Positions 50,197 to 60,096 of a DNA stretch of 64,000 nt are shown piece by piece. Made by a program: the position numbers and the translations under genes. The notes beneath the pieces were generated by a model. It saw nothing but the letters and a program-made list of their open reading frames with translations, did no database searches and was not told the origin of the DNA. Numbering within the stretch: the first letter of the stretch is position 1; each line of letters opens with the position of its first letter. The stretch is from Pseudogemmobacter faecipullorum (lineage in GTDB: Bacteria > Pseudomonadota > Alphaproteobacteria > Rhodobacterales > Rhodobacteraceae): contig NZ_JACDXX010000012.1 in NCBI RefSeq assembly GCF_020539525.1, positions 83,739 to 147,738 on the forward strand, read 5' to 3'.

Positions 50197-51087
50197 ATGT
50201 CGAATTCCAAACTGAGCCTCTCCGCCGGCATTGCCTCGGTGGCCGTTGCCCTGACCCTTGTTCTCCTCAAATTCCTGGCTTTGTCGGTCACCGGCTCGCT
50301 TTCTGTTGCGGCCTCGCTGGCCGATTCAGCGGTCGATCTGATGATGTCGCTGATCGCGGCACTGGCGATTGTCTATGCCGCGCGCCCGGCGGATCAGGAT
50401 CACCCCTTTGGCCATAATTCCGCCGAGGATCTGGCGGCGCTGACCCAGGCGCTGGTGATCACCGCCTCGGCGCTGTTCATCGGCTGGTCGGCAATCACTA
50501 GGCTGCGCGCGCCCGAACCCGTCTCGCTGGGCGATGAGATGATCGGCACCCTGGTGATGCTGGCGTCGATCCTGCTGACCTTCCTGCTGGTGATCTGGCA
50601 GAGCTATGTCGCGAAAAAGACCGGAAACCGCGTCGTTGCGGCGGACCGGCTGCATTATATCGGCGATCTGCTGCCCTCGGTCGGTGCTATTATCGCGCTG
50701 CAGGCCTCGCAGAGATTCGGCTTCAGCGGGCTGGATTCCTGGATTGCCCTGCTGGCGGCGCTGATCATGCTCAAAGGGGCGCTTGGCATCGGCAAATCAG
50801 CCTGGGATGCGCTGATGGACCGCGAGGCGGATCCGGAAGTGGTCAGCGGCATCGCCGAAATGACACGCGGCTGGCCCGGTGTCATCGGCTTTCATGATCT
50901 GAAAACCCGCACCAGCGGCAGCCGGATTTTCGTCCATCTCCATATCGAGCTGGATGGCGATCAGAGCCTGCGCCAGGCCCATGACATCGGCGCCTCGCTG
51001 CGGCAGGCCATTCTCAGCCGCTGGCCCGAGGCCGATGTGATCATTCATAAAGATGTCGCCGCCAAAGACGGCAGACCCGGCACCTGA
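50197..51087 (+). CDS. Cation diffusion facilitator family transporter (FieF-like)
   Basis: This 296-aa membrane protein has five to six helices and a C-terminal cytosolic metal-sensing domain. Metal-site residues are visible in S-L-A-D-S-A-V-D near residue 40, the pair matching FieF Asp45/Asp49, and in A-D-R-L-H-Y-I-G-D-L-L-P near 148 (H-x-x-x-D). D-Q-D-H-P-F-G-H near 67 is the conserved loop after helix 2. The C-terminal domain has V-H-L-H-I-E-L-D-G-D. It exports divalent cations (Zn2+, Fe2+ or others) using the proton gradient; the DxxxD/HxxxD set fits zinc or iron. Neighbours give no clue to the metal. Confidence 0.92.
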   Translation: MSNSKLSLSAGIASVAVALTLVLLKFLALSVTGSLSVAASLADSAVDLMMSLIAALAIVYAARPADQDHPFGHNSAEDLAALTQALVITASALFIGWSAITRLRAPEPVSLGDEMIGTLVMLASILLTFLLVIWQSYVAKKTGNRVVAADRLHYIGDLLPSVGAIIALQASQRFGFSGLDSWIALLAALIMLKGALGIGKSAWDALMDREADPEVVSGIAEMTRGWPGVIGFHDLKTRTSGSRIFVHLHIELDGDQSLRQAHDIGASLRQAILSRWPEADVIIHKDVAAKDGRPGT

Positions 51088-51270
51088 CCCGCCAGAGGCC
51101 GGAAGTCGCAGGTCTGAGGGCGCAGGCCCTGACCCGCGACCCTGTTGTGCTGCGCATATTTCCCCTGCCGTTTCACGCTTCAGGCGACAATTAATCAAAC
51201 GGGCAATTGACAGCAGGCCAATCGGGGCCGCATCCTGAGGCCCAAATTCCTCCGAAAGGTGGCAGCCGTA

Positions 51271-51936
51271 ATGTCAGCATCTGATCCTCTCGCTGCATCC
51301 CCCCGGGACCGCCGTCCCTATATCCGCGACAGCGAAGAAAACCGCCGCGAGGCACTGATCCAGGCCACGCAGGAACTGGTGGCCGAAGGCGGTCCCCGGG
51401 CGGCAACGGTTCGGGCCATTGCTGAGCGCGCCGGGGTCACGCCCGGGCTGATCCGGCATTACTTCGGTTCAAAACAGGAACTCTCCCACGCCGCCTATAC
51501 GGCCCTGATGGACGGAATGACCGAACAGGGGGCTGAGGCGCTTGATGAGGCCGGAGCCTCGGCTGAGGCGCGGCTTGCGGCATTTATCAGCGCCTCGCTG
51601 CGCCCGCCGGTGGTTGATCCGCGCCGGGTCGGGCTCTGGGCCGGTTTCCTGCACCAGGTCCAGGCCGATCCCGGCCTGCTGGCCCAGCATGAGGCCTCCT
51701 ATCTGCATTACCGCGACCGCCTGCAGCAGCTGATTGCCGCGCTCGGCCGCGAGGTCAGTGCCGATCAGCTGCGCCGCGAGGCCATTGCCTGCAATGCGAT
51801 GATTGACGGGCTCTGGCTTGAGGGCTCGGTCATTGCGGGGCATTTCGCGCCGGGCGAGCTGGAAAACATCGGCCTCAGTGCGCTCGGCACTTTGCTGGGC
51901 GTTGATCTGCTCGCCGCGCAGAGCGCCGCGCGCTGA
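51271..51936 (+). CDS. TetR family transcriptional regulator (BetI-like)
   Basis: I start at ATG 51271; a GTG at 51259 is also in frame. The protein is 221 aa. The N-terminal TetR helix-turn-helix is seen in N-R-R-E-A-L-I-Q-A-T-Q-E-L-V-A-E-G-G, then A-A-T-V-R-A-I-A-E-R-A-G-V-T-P-G-L-I-R-H-Y-F-G-S-K. The ligand domain carries the BetI-type segment L-W-A-G-F-L-H-Q-V and A-M-I-D-G-L-W-L-E-G-S. BetI represses choline/betaine genes, but none are adjacent here, so its target may be the aminotransferase 76 nt downstream on the same strand. An AT-rich patch near 51190-51210 is the likely promoter zone. Confidence 0.9.
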   Translation: MSASDPLAASPRDRRPYIRDSEENRREALIQATQELVAEGGPRAATVRAIAERAGVTPGLIRHYFGSKQELSHAAYTALMDGMTEQGAEALDEAGASAEARLAAFISASLRPPVVDPRRVGLWAGFLHQVQADPGLLAQHEASYLHYRDRLQQLIAALGREVSADQLRREAIACNAMIDGLWLEGSVIAGHFAPGELENIGLSALGTLLGVDLLAAQSAAR

Positions 51937-52012
51937 CCCTTTGCCGCTACCGGCTGTCATTCCCCCGGGCCTGTCACGGCCCTTTCGTCCTGCTGAAATG
52001 AAAGACCCTGCT

Positions 52013-53194
52013 ATGCGCTACGCCTCGCTTCCCGGTCGCCTTGCCGATCTTGGTTCCGCCAAATGGGAGGTGCATGCCCGCGCCCGCGCGCTGAAGGCCG
52101 GGGGGCGCGACATTATCGAGCTGACGATCGGGGAGCCGGATATGCCCATGCCGCCGGCGCTGATCGAGGCGGCGCGCCAGGCGATGCGCCCCGGACGGCT
52201 GGGCTATTCCAATGGCCAGGGCGAGCCGGGCCTGCGCGAGGCGCTGGCAAAACGCTACAGCACCAGGCGCGGCCGCAGCTTCTCGGCCTCGCAGATCACC
52301 TGCCTGCCCGGCACCCAGACCTGCCTCTATGCGATCTTCCGCACCCTGGTCGAGGCCGGCGATGAAGTGCTGGTCGGCGATCCGCTCTATGCCACCTATG
52401 AGGGGCTGATCCGCCAGACCGGCGCCACGCCGGTGATGGTGCCTTTGCGCCCCGAACATGGTTTCCGGATGCAGCTCGCCGATGTCGTGGCGCGGATCAC
52501 CCCCAAAAGCCGCGTGCTGTTTCTCAACACCCCGCATAACCCCACCGGCGCCGTGCTGTCGCGCGCTGAGATCGCCGCGCTCGGCGCGCTGGCGGCAAAG
52601 CATGATCTCTGGATCGTCTCGGATGAGGTCTATGAGGAGATGGTCTTTCCCGGCGTGAGCTTTGCCTCACCGCTGGATCTGCCGGAGCTGGCTGAGCGGA
52701 GCGTGGCCGCCGCCTCGATCTCAAAATCCCATGCGGCGCCGGGCTTTCGCTCGGGCTGGGTGGTGGGCCCCCAGGAGTTCACCGATCAGCTGCTGCCTTT
52801 ATCCGAGACCATGCTGTTTGGCAGCCAGCCCTTCATCGCCGATATGACCGAGCTTGCTGTCTCGGCCCCCTCGCCGATTGCCGCTGAAATGGTGCAGAAT
52901 TTCGCCGCCCGGGCCCGGTTGCTGGCCGATGGGCTCGATGGCAAAGCGGGGCTGAAACTGCATCTGCCCGAGGCCGGGATGTTCGCCCTCCTCGATATAC
53001 GCGCCACCGGCCTTTCCGGCCAGGAATTCGCGCTCGGCCTGCTCGAGGCGCAATCGGTCGCCGTGATGCCGGGCGAGAGCTTTGGTGACAGCCTCGCCGG
53101 CTGGCTGCGTCTGTCGCTGACCCGGCCCGAGGCCGAGCTGCGCGAGGCCTGCCGCCGGATCCTCGCCCATGCGGCAGGGCTCGGGCGGGGCTGA
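52013..53194 (+). CDS. PLP-dependent class I/II aminotransferase
   Basis: I use ATG 52013 (MRYASLPGRLADLGSAKWEVH); ATG 51998 is an alternative and neither has a strong ribosome site. The protein is 393 aa with fold type I motifs: L-T-I-G-E-P-D-M-P near residue 38, N-T-P-H-N-P-T-G-A-V near 170, and the PLP Lys in A-S-I-S-K-S-H-A-A-P-G-F-R-S-G-W near 238. R-L-S-L-T-R-P near the end supplies the Arg that binds substrate carboxylate. It probably transfers an amino group between an amino acid and 2-oxoglutarate or pyruvate; the amino acid is unknown. It follows a TetR gene that may control it and converges with the MFS gene 4 bp away. Confidence 0.92.
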   Translation: MRYASLPGRLADLGSAKWEVHARARALKAGGRDIIELTIGEPDMPMPPALIEAARQAMRPGRLGYSNGQGEPGLREALAKRYSTRRGRSFSASQITCLPGTQTCLYAIFRTLVEAGDEVLVGDPLYATYEGLIRQTGATPVMVPLRPEHGFRMQLADVVARITPKSRVLFLNTPHNPTGAVLSRAEIAALGALAAKHDLWIVSDEVYEEMVFPGVSFASPLDLPELAERSVAAASISKSHAAPGFRSGWVVGPQEFTDQLLPLSETMLFGSQPFIADMTELAVSAPSPIAAEMVQNFAARARLLADGLDGKAGLKLHLPEAGMFALLDIRATGLSGQEFALGLLEAQSVAVMPGESFGDSLAGWLRLSLTRPEAELREACRRILAHAAGLGRG

Positions 53195-53198
53195 ACCC

Positions 53199-54353
53199 TC
53201 AGCCCCGGGCCGCCAGTCGCCGCATCAGCGGCGCCAGCACCAGGGTCAGCAAGAGCACCAGCGCCGCAAAGACAAAGGCGGCGCGCAGGCTGAACAGGCC
53301 CGCCACCATGCCAAGGGCCGGCGGGCCGACAAAATAGCCAAAATAGCCAAACAGCGTGGCCCGGGCCACCGCCCGGCCGCGATCCTCATCCCTGGCCAGC
53401 CGCCCGACCAGCGACAGGGCCGTCGGCACCAGCACCGATGCGCCGATGCCGCAGATGATGAAACCGATATAGGCCATGGCCGGGCTGAGGGCGAAAGCCG
53501 CCAGCAGCGCGCCACAGGCCGCGATCAGCGCTCCGCCGCTCAGCAGGCGTGTGGGCTCAATGCGACGGGTCAGCCCCTGGCCTGCCAGCCTGGCAATCCC
53601 CATGGTCAGCGCAATGGTCGCCGGGCCAAGCGCGCCCTGCTCGGGGCTGCCGCCAAGGGTCTTTTCGATATGCAGCGCCGACCAGCCCTCGGTGGCATTT
53701 TCGGTCAGAAAGGCAATCAGCACCAGGCCGCCGCCGATCACCGGCACCGGGCCGAGGCCCGGCCCCCGCCCGCCCTCGGGGCGCTGCAGCCCGTGGATCC
53801 GGCCATCGCGCTCAAAACTGGCCAGAGCGAACAGGAAGATCACCAGCCCCATCAGCAAAAACACCTGAGCCGGCGCGAAGCCCTGGCCGCGCAGCTGGCC
53901 GGTGATGATCGCCCCCGCCGCATAGGCAAAGGAATAGGCGGCATGGGCGAGATTCATCAGATAGAGCCCGCGCCGGGTCTCAAGCTCGGCCGAACGCGCA
54001 TTCATCAGCACATCGGTCAGCCCGGTCGCCGCCCCACAGGCCATCATCGCCAGCGGAAACAGCGCCACCAGCGTCACCTGACCTGGCAGCAGGAAAGCCG
54101 CGGCCATTGCCATCACCGCCAGCGGCAGCGCCAGCCGTCCCAGCCGGTGGCCGAAGGCCGGCGCCAGCAGCATCGCCACCACCGCCGCAATCGGGGTGAA
54201 GAATAACAAAAAGCCCAGCTGGCTTTCATCAACCCCCAGCCTCGCCTTGATATCCGGCATCAGTGCCGCGAAACTGCCCCAGGCGATCCCCATTCCGGCA
54301 AAAGCCGCCATAACCGGACGGGCTACCGTCATCTGTCCGAGCATATTCATCAT
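53199..54353 (-). CDS. MFS transporter (YbjJ-like)
   Basis: This 384-aa protein has twelve predicted helices. The N-terminus runs [28 protein letters not shown], with a [10 protein letters not shown] loop after helix 2 and [10 protein letters not shown] after helix 4. This is the short, compact MFS form seen in YbjJ/FucP-like carriers. The substrate is unknown. A GGAGAAG site precedes the ATG at 54353. It is divergent from rplY and converges tail-to-tail with the aminotransferase gene. Confidence 0.88.
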   Translation of the reverse strand: MMNMLGQMTVARPVMAAFAGMGIAWGSFAALMPDIKARLGVDESQLGFLLFFTPIAAVVAMLLAPAFGHRLGRLALPLAVMAMAAAFLLPGQVTLVALFPLAMMACGAATGLTDVLMNARSAELETRRGLYLMNLAHAAYSFAYAAGAIITGQLRGQGFAPAQVFLLMGLVIFLFALASFERDGRIHGLQRPEGGRGPGLGPVPVIGGGLVLIAFLTENATEGWSALHIEKTLGGSPEQGALGPATIALTMGIARLAGQGLTRRIEPTRLLSGGALIAACGALLAAFALSPAMAYIGFIICGIGASVLVPTALSLVGRLARDEDRGRAVARATLFGYFGYFVGPPALGMVAGLFSLRAAFVFAALVLLLTLVLAPLMRRLAARG

Positions 54354-54550
54354 CTTCTCCCGCCCCCTCTGCTAGAGAGCGCGGCTTTCTGCGTCCTGGT
54401 CAGCCGCGACCTGGCATGTCGCAGACAGACTCCTGCCCCCCCGGCAATCCCGGGGAGTTTGGCCTTTTCTTTCAGCCGATTCCCGGCTATAGCCCCGCGA
54501 TCCGCCATGCACCCTTGGAGGATGGCGGCATTTTTATATGGAGAATACCA

Positions 54551-55162
54551 ATGGCTCGTGAGATCCCGGATCTTAAAGCAGTGGTGCGTACGGGGACAGG
54601 CAAGGGGGCCGCTCGTCAAGCTCGTCGTGAGGGCAACGTACCGGGCATCGTCTATGGCGATAACAAAGAACCGACCCCGATTTCGGTGAACTACAACTAC
54701 CTGCTGAAGAACCTGAAGAAAGGTCGCTTCCTGCAGACCCTCTTCAACCTGCAGGTCGAAGGTCAGGCTGACCAGCACGTGGTCTGCCGCGGCGTTCAGC
54801 GCGATGTGGTCAAGGATCTTCCGACCCATATCGACTTCATGCGCATCCATGATGACTCGCGCATCAACCTGTTCATCCACGTTGACTTCATCAACGCTGA
54901 CAAGGCCCCGGGCCTGAAGCGTGGCGGCACCCTGACCGTGGTGCGTGCCGAGGTTGAGCTGGAAGTTCTGGCCTCCGACATCCCGGATCACATCACCGTG
55001 GACCTGGAAGGCAAGCAGATCGGCGATGTCATCCACATCGAAGACATCACCCTGCCGAAGGGCGTCACCCCGACCATCGCGCGTAACTTCGTGATCGCAA
55101 ACATCGCTGCACCGACCGGTCTCGCAGCAGGTGGCGACGACGAGGAAGCCGCGGCTGAGTGA
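54551..55162 (+). CDS. rplY: 50S ribosomal protein L25/general stress protein Ctc
   Basis: The start is ATG 54551 ([19 protein letters not shown]) with a GGAGA site; the frame is open 45 codons upstream without family match. The protein is 203 aa, the long CTC/TL5 form. The N-terminal L25 domain binds 5S rRNA and contains [18 protein letters not shown]. The C-terminal beta-domain includes [10 protein letters not shown] and [16 protein letters not shown], then an acidic tail. Codon use here is less GC-extreme than in the neighbours (CGT, GGT, GTA appear), as expected for a highly expressed gene. A strong terminator follows, then pth. Confidence 0.97.
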   Translation: MAREIPDLKAVVRTGTGKGAARQARREGNVPGIVYGDNKEPTPISVNYNYLLKNLKKGRFLQTLFNLQVEGQADQHVVCRGVQRDVVKDLPTHIDFMRIHDDSRINLFIHVDFINADKAPGLKRGGTLTVVRAEVELEVLASDIPDHITVDLEGKQIGDVIHIEDITLPKGVTPTIARNFVIANIAAPTGLAAGGDDEEAAAE

Positions 55163-55185
55163 TCTCAGCACGCGCGCAGATCGGG

Positions 55186-55214
55186 AAACGGGGGGCCTTC
55201 GCGCCCCCCGTTTT
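55186..55214 (+). terminator. Intrinsic terminator after rplY
   Basis: AAACGGGGGG (55186-55195) pairs perfectly with CCCCCCGTTT (55204-55213), 8-nt loop, followed by TC and an AT-rich stretch. Confidence 0.88.
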
Positions 55215-55317
55215 CATTCTGAGCATCAGCGCTTGAGACATCGGCGCCCGGCCGTTATATCCGCCGGGCATATTCACGGCCGCGCCCCTTACGCCGCCGG
55301 ATGATCCCGGAGGCGCT

Positions 55318-56028
55318 ATGAAACTCTTTACCGGCCTCGGCAATCCCGGCGCAAAATATGCCGGAAACCGCCATAATATCGGTTTTATGGCGCTGGACCG
55401 TATCGCCGCCGATCATGGATTCAGCCCCTGGCGCAAGGCGTTTCAGGGCGAGATCTCTGAAGGGCGTCTGGGCAGTGAGAAGGTGATCCTGCTCAAACCC
55501 TCGACCTTTATGAACCTCTCGGGGCAGTCGGTTCAGGCGGCAATGACCTTTTACAAGCTCGGCCCGGATGATCTGACGGTTTTTCATGACGAGCTCGATC
55601 TCGCGCCGGGCAAATGCCGGCTGAAAGCGGGGGGTGGCCATGCCGGGCATAACGGGCTGCGCTCGATCTCGGGCCATATCGGCGAGGCCTATGGCCGCGT
55701 GCGGCTGGGGATCGGCCATCCCGGGCATAAAGATGCGGTGGCGCATTACGTGCTGCATGATTTCAGCAAGGCCGATCAGGACTGGCTCGAAGATCTCATG
55801 CGCGGCATTTCCGACGGGATTGCCGCCCTGGCTGCGGGCGAGGGACAGAAATTCCTCAATGCCGTCAGCCTGCGCACCGCCCCGCCGCGCTCGTCGAAAC
55901 CGGCAGAGGATGCGCCCGGACGCAAAGGCCCGCGCGCCGCGCCGGTAAAAGCCGAGCCGGTGGTTAAGCCCGAAGCCGCGCCGGATGAGCGCAGCGCCAT
56001 GCAAAAGCTGCTCGATAAGTTTCGCTGA
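55318..56028 (+). CDS. pth: Peptidyl-tRNA hydrolase
   Basis: This 236-aa enzyme frees tRNAs from prematurely released peptidyl-tRNA. Key residues are visible: Asn in G-L-G-N-P-G near residue 10, the catalytic His in N-R-H-N-I-G-F-M near 20, Asp in F-H-D-E-L-D-L near 91, and Asn in [12 protein letters not shown] near 112. The last ~45 residues form a Pro/Lys/Ala-rich tail not found in the E. coli enzyme but common in alphaproteobacteria. The ATG has a GGAGG site. rplY-pth adjacency is common in bacteria; a terminator lies between them here. A copy of the intergenic 3' repeat follows. Confidence 0.97.
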   Translation: MKLFTGLGNPGAKYAGNRHNIGFMALDRIAADHGFSPWRKAFQGEISEGRLGSEKVILLKPSTFMNLSGQSVQAAMTFYKLGPDDLTVFHDELDLAPGKCRLKAGGGHAGHNGLRSISGHIGEAYGRVRLGIGHPGHKDAVAHYVLHDFSKADQDWLEDLMRGISDGIAALAAGEGQKFLNAVSLRTAPPRSSKPAEDAPGRKGPRAAPVKAEPVVKPEAAPDERSAMQKLLDKFR

Positions 56029-56067
56029 AAGAGGCGGCAGCCTGTGCCCTGGGGCCCCGGTCAGAGT

Positions 56068-56100
56068 GCCTCCGGCGGGGATATTTAAGGACAGATGAAA
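56068..56100 (+). repeat. Intergenic 3'-end repeat element, copy after pth
   Basis: The element reads GCCTCCGGCGGGGATATTT, AA, then GGACAGATGAAA, matching the copies at 9929 and 37668. It lies between the convergent pth and DUF697 genes, after a short GGGGCCCC palindrome. Confidence 0.78.
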
Positions 56101-56110
56101 GCGGCAGGTT

Positions 56111-57106
56111 TCAGCTGCCCTTCGGGATCAGCCCGGTCACCGCGCGTGAGACCAGGGCCGAGACCGAAGGCCGCGCCGCCACGCGGAAGGGCAGCGGGCG
56201 GCAGGTTTCCATCGCCGCGACCCCGACCCTTGCGGTCAGCGCGCCATTCACCACCCCCTCGCCAAAACGGCGCGAGACTTTCGACAGGATGCCGCCGCCC
56301 GCGACCGAGCCGATCATATCATCGGCCAGCGACACCGCCCCTGCCGCCAGCAGCGTGGCAAAGACCCGGCGCATCAGCCGCCAGCTGCCAAGCGCGCCCG
56401 AGCGCCCGCCATAAATCTCGGCAATGCGGCGGATCATCGTCAGATTGGCATAGAGCGCCACTGCGACATCGGCCAGCGCCAGCGGCACCAAAGCGGTGAC
56501 CAGCGCCACTTTGCGCGCCCCGGCCTCAATCTCGGCCTCGGCCCGGGCATCGAGCGGCGCGATGATCTCGGCCTCGGCCAGCTCCAGCAAAGCATCGGCA
56601 TCCATCACATCGGGCGCGGCCCCGGCAAAGCGGGCCTCGCCCCAGGCGGTATCAGCCCGGCCCGAATAAAGCGCGCGGATCTGGAGGGTGACCGCGCGGG
56701 CGGCGGGCAGATCGGCCTGCAGATGCGCCCGGTCCGCCTCGATCCGCAGATGATCGAGCCGCGCCAGCCGGGCAAAGCCCATCGCCTCGCGGCCGGCAAA
56801 AATCACCAGGATCAGCACCGCGAGGATCACCAGCACGAAGGCGATCCAGCCAAGCAAAGCATTGCTGACGAACAGCCCGGTCACAAAATTCCAGGCCGCG
56901 ACCGATAGGACGAGGGTGAAAAGGCTGGTGAAGACCCAGAAAGCAAAGCGCGACAGGGCCGAGCTTTTGCGCCCCGCCACCAGCGCCACGCCCTGCATCG
57001 CCCGCCCCTCGGGCGGCAGATCACTGATCTCGGGCGCAAGGCCGGGATCGGCGGGCGGATCGCCCGGCTCCAGCTCAATCACGAAAGGCTTCTGGCGCTC
57101 TGTCAC
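56111..57106 (-). CDS. DUF697/TIGR01620 (YcjF-like) membrane protein
   Basis: The 331-aa protein has two membrane helices (about residues 57-75 and 83-103) after an acidic N-terminus containing P-P-A-D-P. The conserved C-terminal domain has A-L-A-D-V-A-V-A-L-Y-A-N-L-T-M-I-R-R-I-A-E-I-Y-G-G-R-S-G near residue 212, the hallmark of the YcjF/DUF697 family. Function is not established; in E. coli ycjF is adjacent to ycjX. It overlaps the upstream ycjX by 4 nt here as well, so the two are expressed together and likely act together at the inner membrane. Confidence 0.92.
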   Translation of the reverse strand: MTERQKPFVIELEPGDPPADPGLAPEISDLPPEGRAMQGVALVAGRKSSALSRFAFWVFTSLFTLVLSVAAWNFVTGLFVSNALLGWIAFVLVILAVLILVIFAGREAMGFARLARLDHLRIEADRAHLQADLPAARAVTLQIRALYSGRADTAWGEARFAGAAPDVMDADALLELAEAEIIAPLDARAEAEIEAGARKVALVTALVPLALADVAVALYANLTMIRRIAEIYGGRSGALGSWRLMRRVFATLLAAGAVSLADDMIGSVAGGGILSKVSRRFGEGVVNGALTARVGVAAMETCRPLPFRVAARPSVSALVSRAVTGLIPKGS

Positions 57107-58527
57107 AACCGGTCTCCGATCAGAAACTCTGCCGCGCGGTCCAGCCGGATATGCGGCGGCCCCTCGCCGGGGCGCAGGCTGAACCGCGCCGGGGCAAATT
57201 CCATCAGCCCGAAATCCTCGAGCCAGGCCCCGGCCCCGGAGCGCGCCGGGGCAAGGATGCGCGCCGGATCCGGGGGCAGCGCGCCGGGATAGACCACCAC
57301 CTGTCTGCCGCTGCCCAGAAGACGGCCGCGCACCGCGGGCAGCGACTGGCCATCGCGTTCGACCCTTTCCTCGACGGTGGCGCGCAGGCTGGCCAGCGAC
57401 AGCGCCCCCACCCCGGCCCCGGCAAATTCCGAGCGCTGCCGTGCCTCGGCCACCAGCGCCTCGGTGATCGCGGTCAGGGCCGGATGCTGTTCGTGATGCA
57501 GATGATCGGCGCGGGTGGCGGCAAAGAGGATCTTCTCGACCCGCCGCCCGCCAAGAAGCCGCCCGATCCAGGAGCCGCGCCCGACCCGGAAGGCGGTCAG
57601 CACCTCGGCCATGACCTTGCGCAGATCCTCGACCGCAGGCGGGCCGTTATGGATCGCGCCCAGCACATCCATCAGCACGATCTGCCGGTCAATGCGCGAG
57701 AAATGATCACGGAAGAAGGGCGTGACAACGCGGTCCTTATAGGCCTCATAGCGCTTTGCCGCCTCACGCCCCAGCGAGCCGCGCGGGGCCGAGGCCGGTT
57801 CGGGCAGGGGCGCGAAAGTCAGAACCGGTGAGCCCGCCAGATCGCCAGGCAACAAAAAGCGCCCCGGGGTGCAATCCGACCAGCCCGCCGCCCGCGCCGC
57901 CTGCAGATAGCGGGTGAAAGCGGTGCTGAGCCGCTGAATGCGCAGCTCTTCGAGCGGCAAAGCCCCGTCCTCGGCCCGGGCAATGGCGAGGAAATCGCGC
58001 GCCTCGGGCAGAACCGGGGCCCGTTTCGCGATCAGGCTCAGCGTATCCTCGGACCAGGTCGCGTAATCCTTCTCCATCAGCGCCAGATCGAGCAGCCATT
58101 CGCCCGGATAATCGACGATATCGAGATGCAGAACCTGCGGCCCGCGCATCCCGGCAAACCAGCCCGAGGGCCGGGTGCGGAACGAAAGCCGCAGCTCTGA
58201 GATCGAGCGGGTCGAGCCGGGCCAGTGCGGATCCTCGTCGGTCAGGGCGGCGATATGGTTCTCATAATCAAAGCGCGGCAGGGTCATATCGGGCTGGGGC
58301 TGCAAATGCACCGCCGCAATCCTGCCCTCGCGCGCGGCAGAAAGCTGCAGCATCCGGCCGCGGTTCAACAGGCTGGCGATCAGCGCGGTGATGAAAACCG
58401 TCTTGCCCGCCCGTGACAGGCCGGTCACGCCAAGCCGCAGGTTTTGCTCAAAGAACAGTCCCGAGACCCCGGACTGCAGGCTGTCTGCCCCGCGCGCGAT
58501 CCCGTCGGTAATGCCGGAAAATGCCAA
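57103..58527 (-). CDS. ycjX: YcjX family P-loop protein (DUF463)
   Basis: This 474-aa protein begins M-A-F-S-G-I-T-D-G-I-A and has a nucleotide-binding loop G-L-S-R-A-G-K-T-V-F near residue 36. H-L-D-I-V-D-Y-P-G-E-W-L-L-D near residue 131 resembles the switch/Walker B region of GTPases. Later family motifs are V-L-M-D-V-L-G-A-I-H-N-G and F-A-A-T-R-A-D-H-L-H-H. YcjX is a stress-related predicted ATP/GTPase of unresolved role. It is followed with a 4-nt overlap by the DUF697 gene and is divergent from truA. Confidence 0.93.
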   Translation of the reverse strand: MAFSGITDGIARGADSLQSGVSGLFFEQNLRLGVTGLSRAGKTVFITALIASLLNRGRMLQLSAAREGRIAAVHLQPQPDMTLPRFDYENHIAALTDEDPHWPGSTRSISELRLSFRTRPSGWFAGMRGPQVLHLDIVDYPGEWLLDLALMEKDYATWSEDTLSLIAKRAPVLPEARDFLAIARAEDGALPLEELRIQRLSTAFTRYLQAARAAGWSDCTPGRFLLPGDLAGSPVLTFAPLPEPASAPRGSLGREAAKRYEAYKDRVVTPFFRDHFSRIDRQIVLMDVLGAIHNGPPAVEDLRKVMAEVLTAFRVGRGSWIGRLLGGRRVEKILFAATRADHLHHEQHPALTAITEALVAEARQRSEFAGAGVGALSLASLRATVEERVERDGQSLPAVRGRLLGSGRQVVVYPGALPPDPARILAPARSGAGAWLEDFGLMEFAPARFSLRPGEGPPHIRLDRAAEFLIGDRL

Positions 58528-58615
58528 TGCCTGCCCCTGTCTGCGCTTGCTGCATCAGAAGATAGGCACAGAGGCGAGACTTGGAAAGGCGGGCATCTTC
58601 AGCTAAGCGGCGCTT

Positions 58616-59389
58616 ATGCCACGCTATGCTTTCAGAATTGAATATGACGGGGGTCCGTTCTGCGGCTGGCAGCGCCAGGCCGGCGGCCAGCCTTCGGTGC
58701 AGCAAGCCATTGAAGAGGCGCTTGCCAGGCTTGAGCCGGGCGCGCACCGGATCGGCGCCGCTGGCCGGACCGATGCCGGGGTCCATGCCACGGGCCAGGT
58801 GGCCCATGCCGATCTGGCGAAGGACTGGGATCCTTTTAAACTGATGGGGGCGCTGAACTGGCATCTGAAGCCGGCACCGGTGGCAATCCTCGCCTGCGCC
58901 CGGGTCGCGGATGATTTCCACGCCCGTTTTTCGGCGCATGAGCGGCGCTATACTTTCCGGCTGATGGCGCGGCGTGCGCCTGCGGTTCTCGAGCGGGGGC
59001 TGGTCTGGCAGGTCGCACATCCGCTTGATCTGCAGGCGATGCAGGCAGGCGCGGCTTACCTCATCGGCAGGCATGATTTCACCACTTTCCGCTCGGTGAT
59101 GTGCCAGGCGGAAAGCCCGGTCAAATCCATTGATGAAATCCGGATTGAAGAGCTGCCCTGCCCGGGTGGTCAGGAATTCCGGCTGCATCTGCGCGCGCGC
59201 AGCTTTTTGCACAATCAGGTGCGCTCGATCACCGGCACGCTGGAGCGGGTGGGTGCAGGGGCCTGGGCGCCCGAGCGGGTGAAAGAAGCGCTGGAGGCAA
59301 AGAGCCGCGCCGCCTGCGGCCCGGTCTGCCCGCCCCAGGGCCTCTGCCTGACCGGGGTCGGCTATCCTTCGGATCCTTTCGCGGGCTGA
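58616..59389 (+). CDS. truA: tRNA pseudouridine(38-40) synthase TruA
   Basis: This 257-aa enzyme modifies uridines 38-40 in the tRNA anticodon arm. The catalytic Asp is in [14 protein letters not shown] near residue 51. Other family motifs are F-C-G-W-Q-R-Q near 14, [11 protein letters not shown] near 101 and [13 protein letters not shown] near 196. The upstream ribosome site is weak. The region downstream (59390-59734) holds no gene but two diverged intergenic repeat elements. Confidence 0.97.
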   Translation: MPRYAFRIEYDGGPFCGWQRQAGGQPSVQQAIEEALARLEPGAHRIGAAGRTDAGVHATGQVAHADLAKDWDPFKLMGALNWHLKPAPVAILACARVADDFHARFSAHERRYTFRLMARRAPAVLERGLVWQVAHPLDLQAMQAGAAYLIGRHDFTTFRSVMCQAESPVKSIDEIRIEELPCPGGQEFRLHLRARSFLHNQVRSITGTLERVGAGAWAPERVKEALEAKSRAACGPVCPPQGLCLTGVGYPSDPFAG

Positions 59390-59734
59390 GGCCTGAACAA
59401 ACTGCAGCCCCTCTGCCCCCTCGGCCCGGGCGGGGAACCCATCCCCGGAGGATATTTACCGCGAGGGAGAGGCGACAAGAGGTCGGGCGCATCCACCAAA
59501 GATACGCCTTCCCCTTCGCGGTCATCGGCGTTCCCGCCTGTACCGCCCCGCCAGTTTCGCAGCCCCTGATTAAAAAAGGCCGGAGCCGCAATTCCCCTTC
59601 TGCAAATATCCTCGGGGGGAGCGCGCCATCCGGCGCGCCGGGGGGGCAGAAAGCCCGCCGCTACCCCATCGGTTTTCATAGACCGGCGGCCGGTTTTCCC
59701 TTACCCCTTTGGGCAAAGCGAAGAGGGAACACGC
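59390..59734. other. Intergenic region after truA with two opposed repeat elements
   Basis: A plus-oriented CCCCGGAGGATATTTACC lies at 59443-59460. A minus-oriented copy at 59601-59640 reads GGCGCGCC-GGAT-GGCGCGC hairpin, then TCCCCCCGAGGATATTTGCA. Both share the GGATATTT core of the 3'-end repeat family. No credible gene is seen in the 345 nt. Confidence 0.55.
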
Positions 59735-60022
59735 ATGACATTCGGCCAGCTGATCATTTCACAGCTCAGCGATCCGTTCCGGATCGCGCTGCTCATCGCC
59801 CTGATCTGGACGATGATGCGCACCCGCCGCGAGACCGGCATGGTGATCCCGCTGCTCGCCGGTGTGGTCTTTGTCGCAGCGCTGATCCCCTCGACCACCT
59901 CTGCGGCCAGCCTTGCCCCCTTCTTTGACCAGTTCCTCGCAGGCCTGCTTGCCAATGCCATGCTCACCGCGCTGCTCCTCGGCCTGTGGCAGCTGATCCT
60001 GCGGCTCAGATCGCGGGGATAA
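59735..60022 (+). CDS. Small hydrophobic membrane protein of unknown function
   Basis: The 95-aa protein has three predicted helices, at about residues 14-30 (F-R-I-A-L-L-I-A-L-I-W-T-M-M), 36-56 and 68-90. The ATG at 59735 has a GAGGGA site about 6 nt upstream. I do not recognise the family. There is a short basic loop (M-R-T-R-R-E-T-G) after the first helix. A GC stem at 60048-60073 follows between it and the convergent MFS gene. Confidence 0.7.
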   Translation: MTFGQLIISQLSDPFRIALLIALIWTMMRTRRETGMVIPLLAGVVFVAALIPSTTSAASLAPFFDQFLAGLLANAMLTALLLGLWQLILRLRSRG

Positions 60023-60047
60023 ACCCCCGCCTTTCCTGAACGGCAAA

Positions 60048-60073
60048 CGGGCCGGGGATCTCTCCCCGGCCCG
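60048..60073. terminator. Hairpin between the small membrane protein and the MHS transporter gene
   Basis: CGGGCCGGGGA (60048-60058) pairs perfectly with TCCCCGGCCCG (60063-60073) around TCTC. On the minus strand it is followed by TTTGCCG, so it probably serves mainly the transporter gene. Confidence 0.7.
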
Positions 60074-60096
60074 CTGCATTCAGAAGGTTCGCCGCC